In this document: one piece after another, positions 14,806 through 22,695 of the stretch | Position numbering within the stretch: position 1 is the stretch's first letter | Layout: every line of letters begins with the position of its first letter | Source: Paracraurococcus ruber | Lineage (GTDB): Bacteria; Pseudomonadota; Alphaproteobacteria; Acetobacterales; Acetobacteraceae | Direction of reading: 5' to 3' | DNA: 34,544 bases | Assembly: GCF_004353985.1 (NCBI RefSeq) | Contig: NZ_SMOA01000049.1 | Span: forward strand, 1 to 34,544 | Program-made: the position numbers and the translations under genes | Notes under the pieces: model-generated | The model's database searches: none | Seen by the model: the letters and a program-made list of their open reading frames with translations, nothing else | Told to the model about the DNA's origin: nothing

Positions 14806-16611
14806 CTATCGCCCGGCCAGCGGCCAGACCAGCGCGATCATCGGCACGCCGACCAGCAGCACGATGCAGGAGAGCGGCAGGCCCAGCCGCCAGTAGTCGC
14901 CGAACCGGTAGCCGCCGGGCCCCATCACCAGCGTGTTGCACTGGTGGCCGATGGGGGTAAGGAAGTCGCAGGCCGAGCCCACCGCCACCGCCATCAGGAA
15001 GGGGTCGGGGCTCAGCTCCAGCCGCTGCGCCAGGCTGGCGGCGATCGGCCCCATCATCAGCACCGTGGCGGCGTTGTTGAGAAAGGGCGTGACCGCCATG
15101 GCCGCGAGCATGATGAGGCCGAGCGCGCCGATGGGCGGCAGGTGCTGCACCGCGCCCGAGAGCCAGCCGGCGATCAGGTCCGTGCCGCCGGTGCTGCGCA
15201 CCGCCTCGCTCACCGGGATCAGCGCGCCGAGCAGGACGATGACCGGCCAGTCCACCGCCTGATAGGCCTCGGGCGGCGTGACCGCGCGCAGCAGCATGAG
15301 CGTGACGGCGGCGGCGAAGAAGGCGACCGCGACCGGCACCAGGTTGGTCGCCACCACGGCCATGGCGGCGCCCAGCACCAGGATGGGGACTAGGCTGCGG
15401 CGGCTGCGGCCGAGCGGCACCTCGCGCTCGGTCAGCGGCAGGACGCGCAGCGCGGTGAGCGTGTCGGGCAGCCGCGCCGCCTCCCCCTTCAGGATCAGCA
15501 CGTCGCCGGCGCGCAGCCGGAGCTGGTTCAGCCGCTCGGCGATCCGTTCGCCGCGGCGGCTGACGGCCAGGATGCCGACGCCGAAGCGCTCGCCCAGGCG
15601 GGCGCCGGCCGGGGTGGCGCGGACCAGCGGCGATTCGGCGGTGACGACGCCTTCCACCACCGCCATCTCCTGGTCCTCCGCCTCGGCGGCGGCGTGCTTC
15701 TCCGCCTGCAGCTGCAGGCCGGCGCGGGCGACCAGGGCCTCCAGCGCCTCCGGCGCGCCGGCCAGGATCAGCCGGTCGCCGGCGTCCAGCACGCAGCCAT
15801 CGCCCGGCGCGTCCCGCCTGCGGCCGTCGCGCAGCAGGGCGGCGACGGTGACCTCGCCGTCCGAGAGCGCCCGCAGCGCGGCGATGTCCTGGCCCGTCAC
15901 CGGACTTTCGGCCGGCAGGGTCGCCTCGGTGGCATAGGCCGCGATGCTGACGGCCGAGCCCATGGAGGCCTGGCCCTGCCGCCCGCCCGGCAGCAGCCGC
16001 CAGCCGAAGGCGAGGAAGCCCAAGCCGGCCAGCGCGACGGCGATGCCGACCGGCGCATAGTCGAACATGCCGAAGGGCGTGCCGAGCAGCTCCGCCCGCA
16101 CCCGCGCGACGATGATGTTGGGCGAGGTGCCGATGAGCGTGACCAGGCCGCCGAGCAGGGACGCAAACGCCATCGGCATCAGCAGCGCCGAGGCCGGCGT
16201 GCCGGTGCGCCGGCCGAGCTGCAGCGCGACCGGCATGAACAGCGCCAGCGCGCCGATGTTCTTGGTGAAGACCGAGGCGAGCATCACGGCGCCGACCAGC
16301 ACCGGCACCTGGCTGCGGGCGGTGGTCAGGCGCGGCAGCAGCGGCCGCATGGCGGCTTCCACGGCGCCCGACCGGGCGACGGCCGCGCTGACGACCAGGG
16401 CGGCGGCGACGATGACGACGATGTCGTCGCCGAAGCCGGAGAAGGCCTCCTTCGCCGGGACGATGCCGGTGACGAGGCCGGCGAGCAGCGCCAGCATGGC
16501 GACGACGTCGTAGGGCAGCCGGCCCCAGGCGAAGAGGCCGAGGGTGCCGGCCAGGATGCCGAAGGCGAAGGCCTGATCTAGGGTCAAGGAAGGCGGTCTC
16601 CGCCGGCGCAT
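14806..16611 (-). CDS. SLC13/DASS-family transporter with two cytoplasmic RCK_C (TrkA-C) domains
   Basis: 601 residues. Membrane segments fill about 8-200 and 390-600, with the family's repeated ion-site blocks: F-T-K-N-I-G-A-L-A-L-F-M-P, L-I-G-T-S-P-N-I-I-V, then F-L-N-N-A-A-T-V-L and F-L-T-P-I-G-H-Q-C-N-T. Between the halves (about 205-380) is a soluble insert with two TrkA-C-like domains (L-D-A-G-D-R-L-I-L-A-G near 260, L-R-A-G-D-V-L-I-L-K-G near 370), which usually bind small regulatory ligands. Relatives carry dicarboxylates, sulfate or similar anions with sodium. Two starts are possible: ATG 16611, used here, and ATG 16638, which adds R-G-C-G-R-G-R-G. Neither has a strong ribosome site. 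The substrate is unresolved. Confidence 0.9.
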   Translation of the reverse strand: MRRRRPPSLTLDQAFAFGILAGTLGLFAWGRLPYDVVAMLALLAGLVTGIVPAKEAFSGFGDDIVVIVAAALVVSAAVARSGAVEAAMRPLLPRLTTARSQVPVLVGAVMLASVFTKNIGALALFMPVALQLGRRTGTPASALLMPMAFASLLGGLVTLIGTSPNIIVARVRAELLGTPFGMFDYAPVGIAVALAGLGFLAFGWRLLPGGRQGQASMGSAVSIAAYATEATLPAESPVTGQDIAALRALSDGEVTVAALLRDGRRRDAPGDGCVLDAGDRLILAGAPEALEALVARAGLQLQAEKHAAAEAEDQEMAVVEGVVTAESPLVRATPAGARLGERFGVGILAVSRRGERIAERLNQLRLRAGDVLILKGEAARLPDTLTALRVLPLTEREVPLGRSRRSLVPILVLGAAMAVVATNLVPVAVAFFAAAVTLMLLRAVTPPEAYQAVDWPVIVLLGALIPVSEAVRSTGGTDLIAGWLSGAVQHLPPIGALGLIMLAAMAVTPFLNNAATVLMMGPIAASLAQRLELSPDPFLMAVAVGSACDFLTPIGHQCNTLVMGPGGYRFGDYWRLGLPLSCIVLLVGVPMIALVWPLAGR

Positions 16612-16768
16612 GCCGCGTCCGCGTCCGCATCCGCGCACGCCGCATGCCCCGGCCCGTGTTGCCGGGCATGGTCACGGGACCGGATGGACCCATCCGCCCG
16701 GGACCCGCCCTGGGGACCCGGGCAACCCTCCAGACTGGAACAAGGTTCCTTTGCAGCAGCCTGCGGCA

Positions 16769-16835
16769 GGCCCGAGGCGTCCGAAGGCCGTCCGGCTTCC
16801 GGCGGCCGGGGGCCGGGAGGGGCGGAGCCCCTCCC
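16769..16835 (-). repeat. Dispersed palindromic element, copy B (probable glgX terminator)
   Basis: Read on the minus strand, 6 bases after the glgX stop comes a 9-bp stem GGGAGGGGC/GCCCCTCCC with loop TCC, then the family tail with CCGCCGGAAGCCGGACGGCC and CGCCTCGGGCC. The stem core GAGGGGCTCCGCCCCTC is identical to copy C. The rest of the 230-base spacer (to 16611) holds no gene; GGAAC-AAG-GTTCC at 16737-16749 is a short palindrome. Confidence 0.6.
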
Positions 16836-16841
16836 CGGGCG

Positions 16842-19076
16842 TCACGCCTCCGGCAGCGGCGGCGGCGCGGTACCGGCCAGCAGCGCCGCCCGCGCGACGG
16901 CGAGGATCGCCCCGCCGCCCCGCTCCGGCCGCAGGACGAAGAGCAGGAAGGACCGCCCCGTCACCATGTAGGGATGGCCGAACTCGAAGGGCTCCGGCTC
17001 CTCCAGCTCGGGCCGGTTGGTGTCGATCAGCAGCAGCCAGCGCTGGCCCGCCGGCGGCTCCGGCAGTTCGAACTCCACCACGTCGTGATGCGCGTTCACC
17101 ACCATCAGCATGGTGGCGTCGGAGGCCGGGCGGCGGATGCCGCTGGCGCGCGCGCGGCCGTCCAGCAGCAGGCCGAAGCAGCGGGTGTTGCCGTCGGACC
17201 AGTGCTCCGGCGCCATCTCGGCGCCGGCCGGCGTCAGCCAGGTCGAATCCTTCACCCCCGCGGTCTCGTCCATCGCGCCGGTCAGGAAGCGGCCGCGATG
17301 CAGGACGGCGAAGCCCTGGCGCAGCGCGATCAGCTTGCGGGCGAAGGCGGCCAGCGCCTGGCCGTCGGCATCGATGCCGGCCCAGTCCACCCAGTTCAGC
17401 TCGTTGTCCTGGCAGTAGGTGTTGTTGTTGCCCTTCTGCGTGCGGCCGAACTCGTCGCCGGCCAGGATCATCGGCGTGCCCTGGCTCAGCAGCAGCGTCG
17501 CCAGCATGTTGCGCTTCTGCCGCTCGCGCAGCGCATGGATCTCGGGGTCGTCGGTGGGCCCCTCCACGCCGTGGTTCCAGGACAGGTTGTGCGAATGGCC
17601 GTCGCGGTTGTCCTCGCCATTCGCCGCGTTGTGCTTCTCGTTGTAGGAGACGAGGTCGTTCAGCGTGAAGCCGTCATGCGCGGCGATGAAGTTCACGCTG
17701 GCCCAGGGCTTGCGCCCGCGCTTGTTGAACTTGTCGCCCGAGGCGGTGAGGCGCGCCGCGAGCTCCGCCGCCTGGCCCTCGTCGCCCTTCCAGAAGGCGC
17801 GGACGGTGTCGCGGAAGCGGTCGTTCCATTCGGCCCAGCCCGGCGGGAAGCCGCCCACCTGGTAGCCGCCCGGGCCGATGTCCCAGGGCTCGGCGATCAG
17901 CTTGGCGCGCGACAGCACCGGATCCTGCCGGCAGCTGTCGAGGAAGCCGCCGCCCTCGTCGAAGCCGTAGGGCTCGCGGCCCAGGATGGTCGCCAGGTCG
18001 AAGCGGAAGCCGTCCACCCGCATCTCGGTCGCCCAGTAGCGCAGGCTGTCGGTGACCAGCTGCAGCACGCGCGGGTGCGACAGGTTGAAGGTGTTCCCGG
18101 TGCCGGTGTCGTTGATGTAGTAGCGCGGCTTGTCCGGCAGCAGGCGGTAGTAGCTGGCGTTGTCGATGCCCTTGAAGGACAGGGTCGGCCCGCGCTCATT
18201 GCCCTCGGCCGTGTGGTTGTAGACGACGTCGAGGATGACCTCGAGCCCGGCATCGTGCAGCCGCGCCACCATCTCCTTGAACTCGGAGAAGGCGAAGGCC
18301 GGGTTGCGGGCATAGCTGCGCGCCGGGGCGAAGAAGCTGATGGTGTTGTAGCCCCAGTAGTTCACCAGCCCCTTGTCCAGCAGCATGCTGTCATGGACGA
18401 AGGTGTGGATCGGCAGCAGCTCCACCGAGGTGACGCCAAGGCCGCGCAGATAGGCCACCACCTCCGGCGAGGCGAGGCCCTGGTAGGTCCCGCGCATCTC
18501 CTCCGGCAGGTCCTGCCGGCATTTGGTGAAGCCCTTCACATGCGTCTCGTAGACGATGGTGCGGTCCCAGGGCACCGCCGGGCTGCGTTCCCGCCCCCAG
18601 GTGAAGGCCGGGTCGATCACCCGGCACTTGGGCATCAGCTTGGCGCTGTCGCGCGTGTCGAAGGTGAGGTCGTCCTCGGATTCCAGCGTGTAGCCGAAGA
18701 CCTCCGGCCCCCAGGTCAGGTCGCCGACGATGGCCCGCGCATAGGGGTCGAGCAGCAGCTTGTTCGGGTTGAAGCGATGGCCCGCCTCGGGCTCGTAGGG
18801 CCCATGCACGCGATAGGCGTAGATGGTGCCCGGCCGCGCCTCCGGCAGGTAGCCGTGCCAGACCTCGTCGGTGTATTCCGGCAGCTCCAGCCGCTCCAGC
18901 TCCGTCTCCCCCGCATCGTCGAACAGGCAGAGCTCGACCTTCGTCGCATTGGCGGAGAAGAGCGCGAAATTCACCCCCAGCCCGTCCCAGGTGGCGCCCA
19001 GCGGGAAGGGCGAACCCTCCCGGATGCGTGAGCGGCGCATCACGCGCGGCGTGGTGGTTTCGGCGCGTGCGCCCAT
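16842..19076 (-). CDS. glgX: Glycogen debranching enzyme GlgX (isoamylase type)
   Basis: 744 residues, near the usual GlgX size. A carbohydrate-binding beta-sandwich (CBM48) spans about 20-115 ([17 protein letters not shown]). A GH13 barrel follows: [10 protein letters not shown] (175-184), [10 protein letters not shown] (283-292), nucleophile Asp360 in V-D-G-F-R-F-D, acid Glu396 in I-A-E-P-W-D-I-G, and Asp468 in A-A-H-D-G-F-T. All three catalytic acids are present. The enzyme cuts alpha-1,6 branches from phosphorylase-trimmed glycogen. No other glycogen gene (glgA, B, C, P) is in the window, so it sits outside a glg cluster. Start ATG 19076; ATG 19040 (residue 13) is an alternative. The upstream purine stretch GGGACCGGGACC is a modest ribosome site. 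Confidence 0.96.
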   Translation of the reverse strand: MGARAETTTPRVMRRSRIREGSPFPLGATWDGLGVNFALFSANATKVELCLFDDAGETELERLELPEYTDEVWHGYLPEARPGTIYAYRVHGPYEPEAGHRFNPNKLLLDPYARAIVGDLTWGPEVFGYTLESEDDLTFDTRDSAKLMPKCRVIDPAFTWGRERSPAVPWDRTIVYETHVKGFTKCRQDLPEEMRGTYQGLASPEVVAYLRGLGVTSVELLPIHTFVHDSMLLDKGLVNYWGYNTISFFAPARSYARNPAFAFSEFKEMVARLHDAGLEVILDVVYNHTAEGNERGPTLSFKGIDNASYYRLLPDKPRYYINDTGTGNTFNLSHPRVLQLVTDSLRYWATEMRVDGFRFDLATILGREPYGFDEGGGFLDSCRQDPVLSRAKLIAEPWDIGPGGYQVGGFPPGWAEWNDRFRDTVRAFWKGDEGQAAELAARLTASGDKFNKRGRKPWASVNFIAAHDGFTLNDLVSYNEKHNAANGEDNRDGHSHNLSWNHGVEGPTDDPEIHALRERQKRNMLATLLLSQGTPMILAGDEFGRTQKGNNNTYCQDNELNWVDWAGIDADGQALAAFARKLIALRQGFAVLHRGRFLTGAMDETAGVKDSTWLTPAGAEMAPEHWSDGNTRCFGLLLDGRARASGIRRPASDATMLMVVNAHHDVVEFELPEPPAGQRWLLLIDTNRPELEEPEPFEFGHPYMVTGRSFLLFVLRPERGGGAILAVARAALLAGTAPPPLPEA

Positions 19077-19197
19077 GGTCCCGGTCCCTTGGCCTCTGTG
19101 CCGGGCTACAACAAAGCAGCGCCGTTTCCGTTTCCACGCCGCAACCCGCCACGTGCCGGCGCGCTGGGGCCGCGAACCGCCTTCGGGGAGGGTCCGG

Positions 19198-19521
19198 ATG
19201 TACCTCGCGCGCTTTTCCTACGACGTGCGGCCGGCGGACCGGCAGCGCGCCATGGATTTCATCCGGCGGGAGGTCGCGGCGGCGCAGGGCGCCGGGCTGA
19301 AGGGCCGCCTGCTGGTGCCGCTGACCCGGGGCCAGGGCGGCGCCGCGCTGCAATTCGAGGTGGAGCTGAAAAGCCTCGATCAGCTGGAGACGCTGCGCCA
19401 GCATGGCGGCGAGACCAGGCCGCAGGACTGGATGCACGCCTTCGCGCAGGTGCTGACGGCGCCGCCGATGGTGGAACTGCTGCGGATCGATGCGCCGCAG
19501 CCGGGTGGGTCGGCGATCTGA
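19198..19521 (+). CDS. Small conserved-looking hypothetical protein
   Basis: 107 residues, well balanced in composition, not a GC artefact. Start ATG 19198 follows GGGGAGGG at 6 bases, one of the best ribosome sites in the window. The sequence opens with a strand (Y-L-A-R-F-S-Y-D-V), then a helix (D-R-Q-R-A-M-D-F-I-R-R-E-V-A-A-A), another strand (G-R-L-L-V-P-L-T) and L-Q-F-E-V-E-L-K, which suggests a ferredoxin-like dimeric alpha-beta barrel. I do not recognise the family. It is divergent from glgX (121-base spacer) and converges on pcaG, with repeat copy C between. Confidence 0.75.
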   Translation: MYLARFSYDVRPADRQRAMDFIRREVAAAQGAGLKGRLLVPLTRGQGGAALQFEVELKSLDQLETLRQHGGETRPQDWMHAFAQVLTAPPMVELLRIDAPQPGGSAI

Positions 19522-19598
19522 GAGGGGCTCCGCCCCTCCCGGACACTTCCCGCCACGGGGTCCCCGTATGGCCGAAGGGCTTTTGGAACCCTCGGGCC
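19522..19598 (+). repeat. Dispersed palindromic element, copy C (probable terminator)
   Basis: It begins at the first base after the stop: a 7-bp stem GAGGGGC/GCCCCTC with loop TCC, then CCGGACACTTCCCGCC, a second hairpin ACGGGG-T-CCCCGT (19555-19567), and the family tail GGCCGAAGGGCTTTTGGAAC followed by CCTCGGGCC. It fills the gap up to the converging pcaG stop. Confidence 0.6.
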
Positions 19599-19599
19599 T

Positions 19600-20193
19600 T
19601 CACTCCGTGAAGAAGGGCGTCTCCACGGCGGCGTCGCCGCGCAGGCGGAGGTCGAAGCGGAAGGCACGCATGCCATCCGCCTCGCCATCCGCCGCGGCCA
19701 GCAGCAGGCGGCGGCGGGCGGGCGGGACCAGGTCCAGCACCGGGTCGGCCGCGTTCTCCGCCATCCCGGGGAAGAACAGCACCGTCTGCAACTGCCGCAT
19801 GAGGCCGGAGGCCATCACCACCAGCCCGATATGCGGCGCGCGGCGGCGATTGCCCTCGGTGAAGGCGCCGGGCAGCACGGTGCGGAACTCGTAGCGGCCA
19901 TCCGCATCGGTCCAGGCGCGGCCCCAGCCGCCGAAATCCGGGTCGGCCAGATGCGCCTCCGGATCCGCCGGGTGGCGGAAGCGGCCGGACGCATCGGCCT
20001 GCCAGGCTTCCAGGATGGCGTTGACGCAGGGCACCCCGCCCTCCCGCGTCACCCGCCCGCGCAGCAGGATGGACTCGCCGCGCGCGGTCGGCGCCGCCTC
20101 CGCCGTCAGGCGGCGGAGGTCGTTGTCGCCCTCGCGGAAGAAGGTCCGGGGAAAGAAGGGCCCGATCGTGGCCTGCGAGGTCGGGTGGTGCAT
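19600..20193 (-). CDS. pcaG: Protocatechuate 3,4-dioxygenase alpha subunit
   Basis: 197 residues, the size of PcaG. With PcaH it forms the ring-cleaving enzyme that opens protocatechuate between its two hydroxyls to give 3-carboxymuconate, the entry to the beta-ketoadipate pathway. The N-terminus T-S-Q-A-T-I-G-P-F-F-P is characteristic of the alpha chain, and I-L-E-A-W-Q-A-D-A-S-G-R-F, with Phe where PcaH has a ligand Tyr, shows that this subunit does not hold the iron. R-A-P-H-I-G-L-V-V replaces the two-histidine motif. ATG 20193 overlaps the pcaH stop as TGATG, so translation is coupled; GTG 20196 is an alternative start. No pcaQ, pcaB, pcaC or pcaD lies nearby. Confidence 0.93.
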   Translation of the reverse strand: MHHPTSQATIGPFFPRTFFREGDNDLRRLTAEAAPTARGESILLRGRVTREGGVPCVNAILEAWQADASGRFRHPADPEAHLADPDFGGWGRAWTDADGRYEFRTVLPGAFTEGNRRRAPHIGLVVMASGLMRQLQTVLFFPGMAENAADPVLDLVPPARRRLLLAAADGEADGMRAFRFDLRLRGDAAVETPFFTE

Positions 20194-20894
20194 CACGGCA
20201 ATTCCGGCGTCGCGGCGCGGCCGCGCAGCACGATGTCATGCGTCCAGCCCAGCCAGCCCATCCCGGCCTCGGCCGGCGGGATCGGCTGCGCCACCAGCCT
20301 CTCCCGCGCCGCGGCATCGGGGACGGACATCAGGATGCGGTCCAGCGGGTTCAGCGGATCGCCCGGGAAATACATCTGGGTGACGAGGCGCGAGAGCGAG
20401 GCCGGCCCCAGCACCGAGAAATGCACATGCGGCGGCCGCCACCAGAAGCCCGGCCCGGGCACCGGATAGGCGCCGGGCTTGATGGTGAAGAAGGCGTAGC
20501 GGCCTTCGGCATCGGTGCGGATGCGGCCATTGCCGATGAAATCGGGGTCCAGCGGCGCGTCGCGCGTGTCGTTCGGGTGGAAATAGCGGCCGGCGGCATT
20601 GGCCTGCCACAGCTCCACCACCGCGCCCGGCACCGGGCGGCCATCCTCGTCCAGGATGCGGCCGGCGATGTGGATCAGCTGCCCCATGGCCGGCCGGCCG
20701 GGCGAGACCACCGCCAGGTTGTCGTCGCCGCAGGGCAGCTTGCGCCAGAGATCCACCGGCCCGGTCGCCTCGGTCCGCGTCGCGCGGCGGCGGATCGGCG
20801 GCAGGGTGGGGGTATGGGTGAAGGTGCTCGCATAGCCTTCGGTCGGCACCACGGGCTCGATGCCCGGCGTCCAGGGGTCGAAGCGGTCGGGCAT
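20193..20894 (-). CDS. pcaH: Protocatechuate 3,4-dioxygenase beta subunit
   Basis: 233 residues, as expected. It carries the non-haem iron(III) of the intradiol dioxygenase. All four ligands are in place: Tyr104 (G-R-Y-F-H-P-N-D), Tyr143 (K-P-G-A-Y-P), His156 and His158 (R-P-P-H-V-H-F). The extradomain start H-T-P-T-L-P-P and L-W-R-K-L-P-C-G-D-D-N-L fit PcaH rather than catechol or hydroxyquinol dioxygenases. Start ATG 20894 has GGGAGGAT 7 bases upstream. It is the first gene of a two-gene operon with pcaG, divergent from the alpha/beta hydrolase. The iron-type reductase at 12990 could act on related ring-cleavage products, but it is 6 kb away. Confidence 0.95.
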   Translation of the reverse strand: MPDRFDPWTPGIEPVVPTEGYASTFTHTPTLPPIRRRATRTEATGPVDLWRKLPCGDDNLAVVSPGRPAMGQLIHIAGRILDEDGRPVPGAVVELWQANAAGRYFHPNDTRDAPLDPDFIGNGRIRTDAEGRYAFFTIKPGAYPVPGPGFWWRPPHVHFSVLGPASLSRLVTQMYFPGDPLNPLDRILMSVPDAAARERLVAQPIPPAEAGMGWLGWTHDIVLRGRAATPELP

Positions 20895-21076
20895 GCCGGG
20901 ATCCTCCCTTTCGCGGGAGCCTATCGCGGATCCCGGGCGGAAGTGAACGCCGCGCCGCCCCCTGGGCGGCATCCGGCATCCGCGCCGGCACGGATCGCCG
21001 TTCAGCCCGCCGGCAAACCGCGTTAGGACCATGCAAGAAGGCGGCGTCGCGCGCGGCAGCGCGCGGGTGCCGCAAC

Positions 21077-21086
21077 GGGGGGGGGG
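21077..21086 (+). repeat. Run of ten G just ahead of the hydrolase start
   Basis: Ten consecutive G lie 8 bases before ATG 21094, where a ribosome site should be. They could themselves pair with the anti-Shine-Dalgarno sequence. Tracts of this length are prone to slippage. Confidence 0.6.
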
Positions 21087-21093
21087 CAGCAGG

Positions 21094-21858
21094 ATGGAGA
21101 CCCGGACAGTGGTGCGCGGGCCGGCACGCATCGGCTGGCATGCCTGGGGGGCTGGGCCGGCGGTGCTGCTGCTGGCCTCGCTCGGCCGCGGCGCCGAGGA
21201 TTTCTGCGAGGTCGGGCCGCTGGTGGCACAGGCCGGATTTCGCGTGCTGGCGCCCGATCCGCGCGGCATCGGCGAGTCCGAAGGGCCGATGCACGGCCTG
21301 ACGCTCTACCACTTGGCGGAGGATGCGGCAGCGGTGCTGGCGGCGGAGGCCGTCGGCCCGGCCCTGGTCGCCGGCCATGCCTTCGGCAATTGGGTGGCGC
21401 GGGCGCTGTCCGCCTGCCGGCCGCAGGCAGTGCGGCGGGTGGCGCTGCTGGCGGCCTCGGTCACGCAGACCCTGGATCCCGCCATGCGCGCCGCGATCAA
21501 TGGCAGCTTCGACCCGGCGCTGAGCGAGGCGGAGCGCCTCGGGCATCTGCAGCGCGGCTATTTCGCGCCGGGGCATGATGCGCGGGTCTGGCTGGCCGGC
21601 TGGCATCCGCCGGTGGCGGCGATGCAGCGCGAGGCGACGGCGGCGACCGACGATCACTGGCGCCGCTGCGCCGACCGGCATGAGACGCTGTATGTCGCCG
21701 CGGCGCAGGACATGATCGCGCCCGTGCCGACGCTGGAGGCGCTGCGGGCGGCGCTTGGGGACAGCGTGACGCTTTCGGTGATCGAGGATGCCGGCCACGC
21801 CCTGCTGCCGGAACAGCCACGGGCGGTGGCGGAGGCCCTGATCCGCTTCGCCACCTAG
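21094..21858 (+). CDS. Alpha/beta-hydrolase fold protein lacking the serine nucleophile
   Basis: 254 residues with the core of the fold: an oxyanion region L-L-A-S-L-G-R-G near 27-33, D-P-R-G-I-G-E-S near 55-62, and the nucleophile elbow reading V-A-G-H-A-F-G-N. The elbow should be G-H-S-x-G, but residue 96 is Ala (codon GCC). The acid candidate (A-Q-D-M-I-A-P-V) and the histidine (E-D-A-G-H-A-L-L-P) remain. So the protein either has no hydrolase activity or uses another chemistry, for example a lyase, a cofactor-free dioxygenase or a binding role. ATG 21094 is chosen because the upstream alternative (21031) adds a Gly/Arg-rich head translated through the G run. It is divergent from pcaH. Confidence 0.85.
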   Translation: METRTVVRGPARIGWHAWGAGPAVLLLASLGRGAEDFCEVGPLVAQAGFRVLAPDPRGIGESEGPMHGLTLYHLAEDAAAVLAAEAVGPALVAGHAFGNWVARALSACRPQAVRRVALLAASVTQTLDPAMRAAINGSFDPALSEAERLGHLQRGYFAPGHDARVWLAGWHPPVAAMQREATAATDDHWRRCADRHETLYVAAAQDMIAPVPTLEALRAALGDSVTLSVIEDAGHALLPEQPRAVAEALIRFAT

Positions 21859-21935
21859 GCCCGAAGGCTTCCAAGGGCCGTGCGGCCCCTGGCGGGAGAG
21901 CGCGAGAGGGCCTCGGACGGACTGCGTCCGATGCC
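21859..21935 (-). repeat. Dispersed palindromic element, copy D (probable terminator)
   Basis: Read on the minus strand behind the repeat-protein gene, it shows a 7-bp stem TCGGACG/CGTCCGA with a 5-base loop (21913-21931), then the family tail CCGCCAGGGGCCGCACGGCC and CTTGGAAGCCTTCGGGCC, ending at the hydrolase stop. It is the closest relative of copy A's tail. Confidence 0.6.
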
Positions 21936-21948
21936 CCCTCGCCGGCGG

Positions 21949-22554
21949 TCAGTTGGTCGGTGGCGTGGTGGTCCCCGGCGTCACCTGCCCCGGCAGGCCC
22001 GCGCCCGGCACCATGCTCGTCTCGGCCGGCCGCGCCGCGGCATTGCCGCCGGCGACAATGTCGGCCGGCGTCGCGCCCACCGGCAGCGGCCGCGTGCCGG
22101 GGCCGGCCTGCATATGCGCGGTCTCGCCGGGGCGGACGCCTTCCGCCAGCGTGGTCGGCGCCTTGCCGGCGCCCATCCTCGGCTGCGCGTTCACGATGGC
22201 GCCCGGCATCAGCGGCCGCACGGAGGGGCCGGCATTCATGCCCGGGACATTCGCCACCACCGATCCCCAGGGCAGCGGGGTGTAGGGCTTGCCGGCATTC
22301 ATGCGCTCGGGCTCGGACAGCTTGTTGCCCTGGGTGGAGACGAGCTGGCCGTTGTAGTCGCGCCAGGTCGGGATGGGCAGCACGCTGCCGCCCTCGCGCG
22401 GGCGCTCGGCGCCGAGGGGCGCGTCCGGCACCGCGGCCGGGGCGGGCGTGGACGCCGGGGATTCCGGCAGGTTGGGCGCGGACTGGGCCCAGGCGGCGGC
22501 GGGCAGAACCAGCGCGCAGGCCAGCAGGGCAAGAGGCGATCGCGTGCGGGGCAT
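21949..22554 (-). CDS. Exported protein with four 21-residue tandem repeats
   Basis: 201 residues. Residues 1-24 are a signal peptide (M-P-R-T-R-S, hydrophobic core, A-A-A-W-A before Q24). A Pro/Ala-rich linker runs to about 60, then a block P-T-W-R-D-Y-N-G-Q-L-V-S near 62-73. Four repeats start at Met85, Met106, Met127 and Met148, exactly 21 residues apart, with the pattern M-x-A-G-x5-L-x-x-G. The tail is Pro/Thr/Gly-rich. I do not recognise the family; a periplasmic or cell-surface structural role is possible. Start ATG 22554 has GAGGA 7 bases upstream; the longer frame from 22590 has no ribosome site and would bury the signal. It stands alone. Confidence 0.82.
   Translation of the reverse strand: MPRTRSPLALLACALVLPAAAWAQSAPNLPESPASTPAPAAVPDAPLGAERPREGGSVLPIPTWRDYNGQLVSTQGNKLSEPERMNAGKPYTPLPWGSVVANVPGMNAGPSVRPLMPGAIVNAQPRMGAGKAPTTLAEGVRPGETAHMQAGPGTRPLPVGATPADIVAGGNAAARPAETSMVPGAGLPGQVTPGTTTPPTN
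22051..22302 (-). repeat. Four tandem 63-base coding repeats
   Basis: Each unit begins ATG-(N)3-GCCGGC, and the period is exactly 63 bases across four units. The codons for A-G, the central Leu (CTG) and Gly are kept, while the rest has drifted. The units are therefore old duplications under protein-level constraint, not a recent expansion. Confidence 0.85.
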
Positions 22555-22695
22555 GGTCGTTCCTCGGCGTGTGTGGCGCCAAGGAAACAACCGAAGCCTC
22601 CTGGGGTTGCGGTGGATGCGCAGCGGATCGCGCGGGCGGGTCAGCGGGATCGGCCGCGCCCGGCCAGCGGCAGCGGCAGGCCGCGCCTGGCGATT

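Noticed and set aside
16724-16749. EcfG-like promoter on the minus strand ahead of the SLC13 gene (GGAAC-N17-GGTT)
   Set aside because: It has one mismatch, lies over 110 bases from the start and within a short palindrome. Matches of this quality are expected by chance.
22051-22302. CRISPR-like array
   Set aside because: The 63-base period has no constant repeat with variable spacers. It is in frame and encodes protein repeats.
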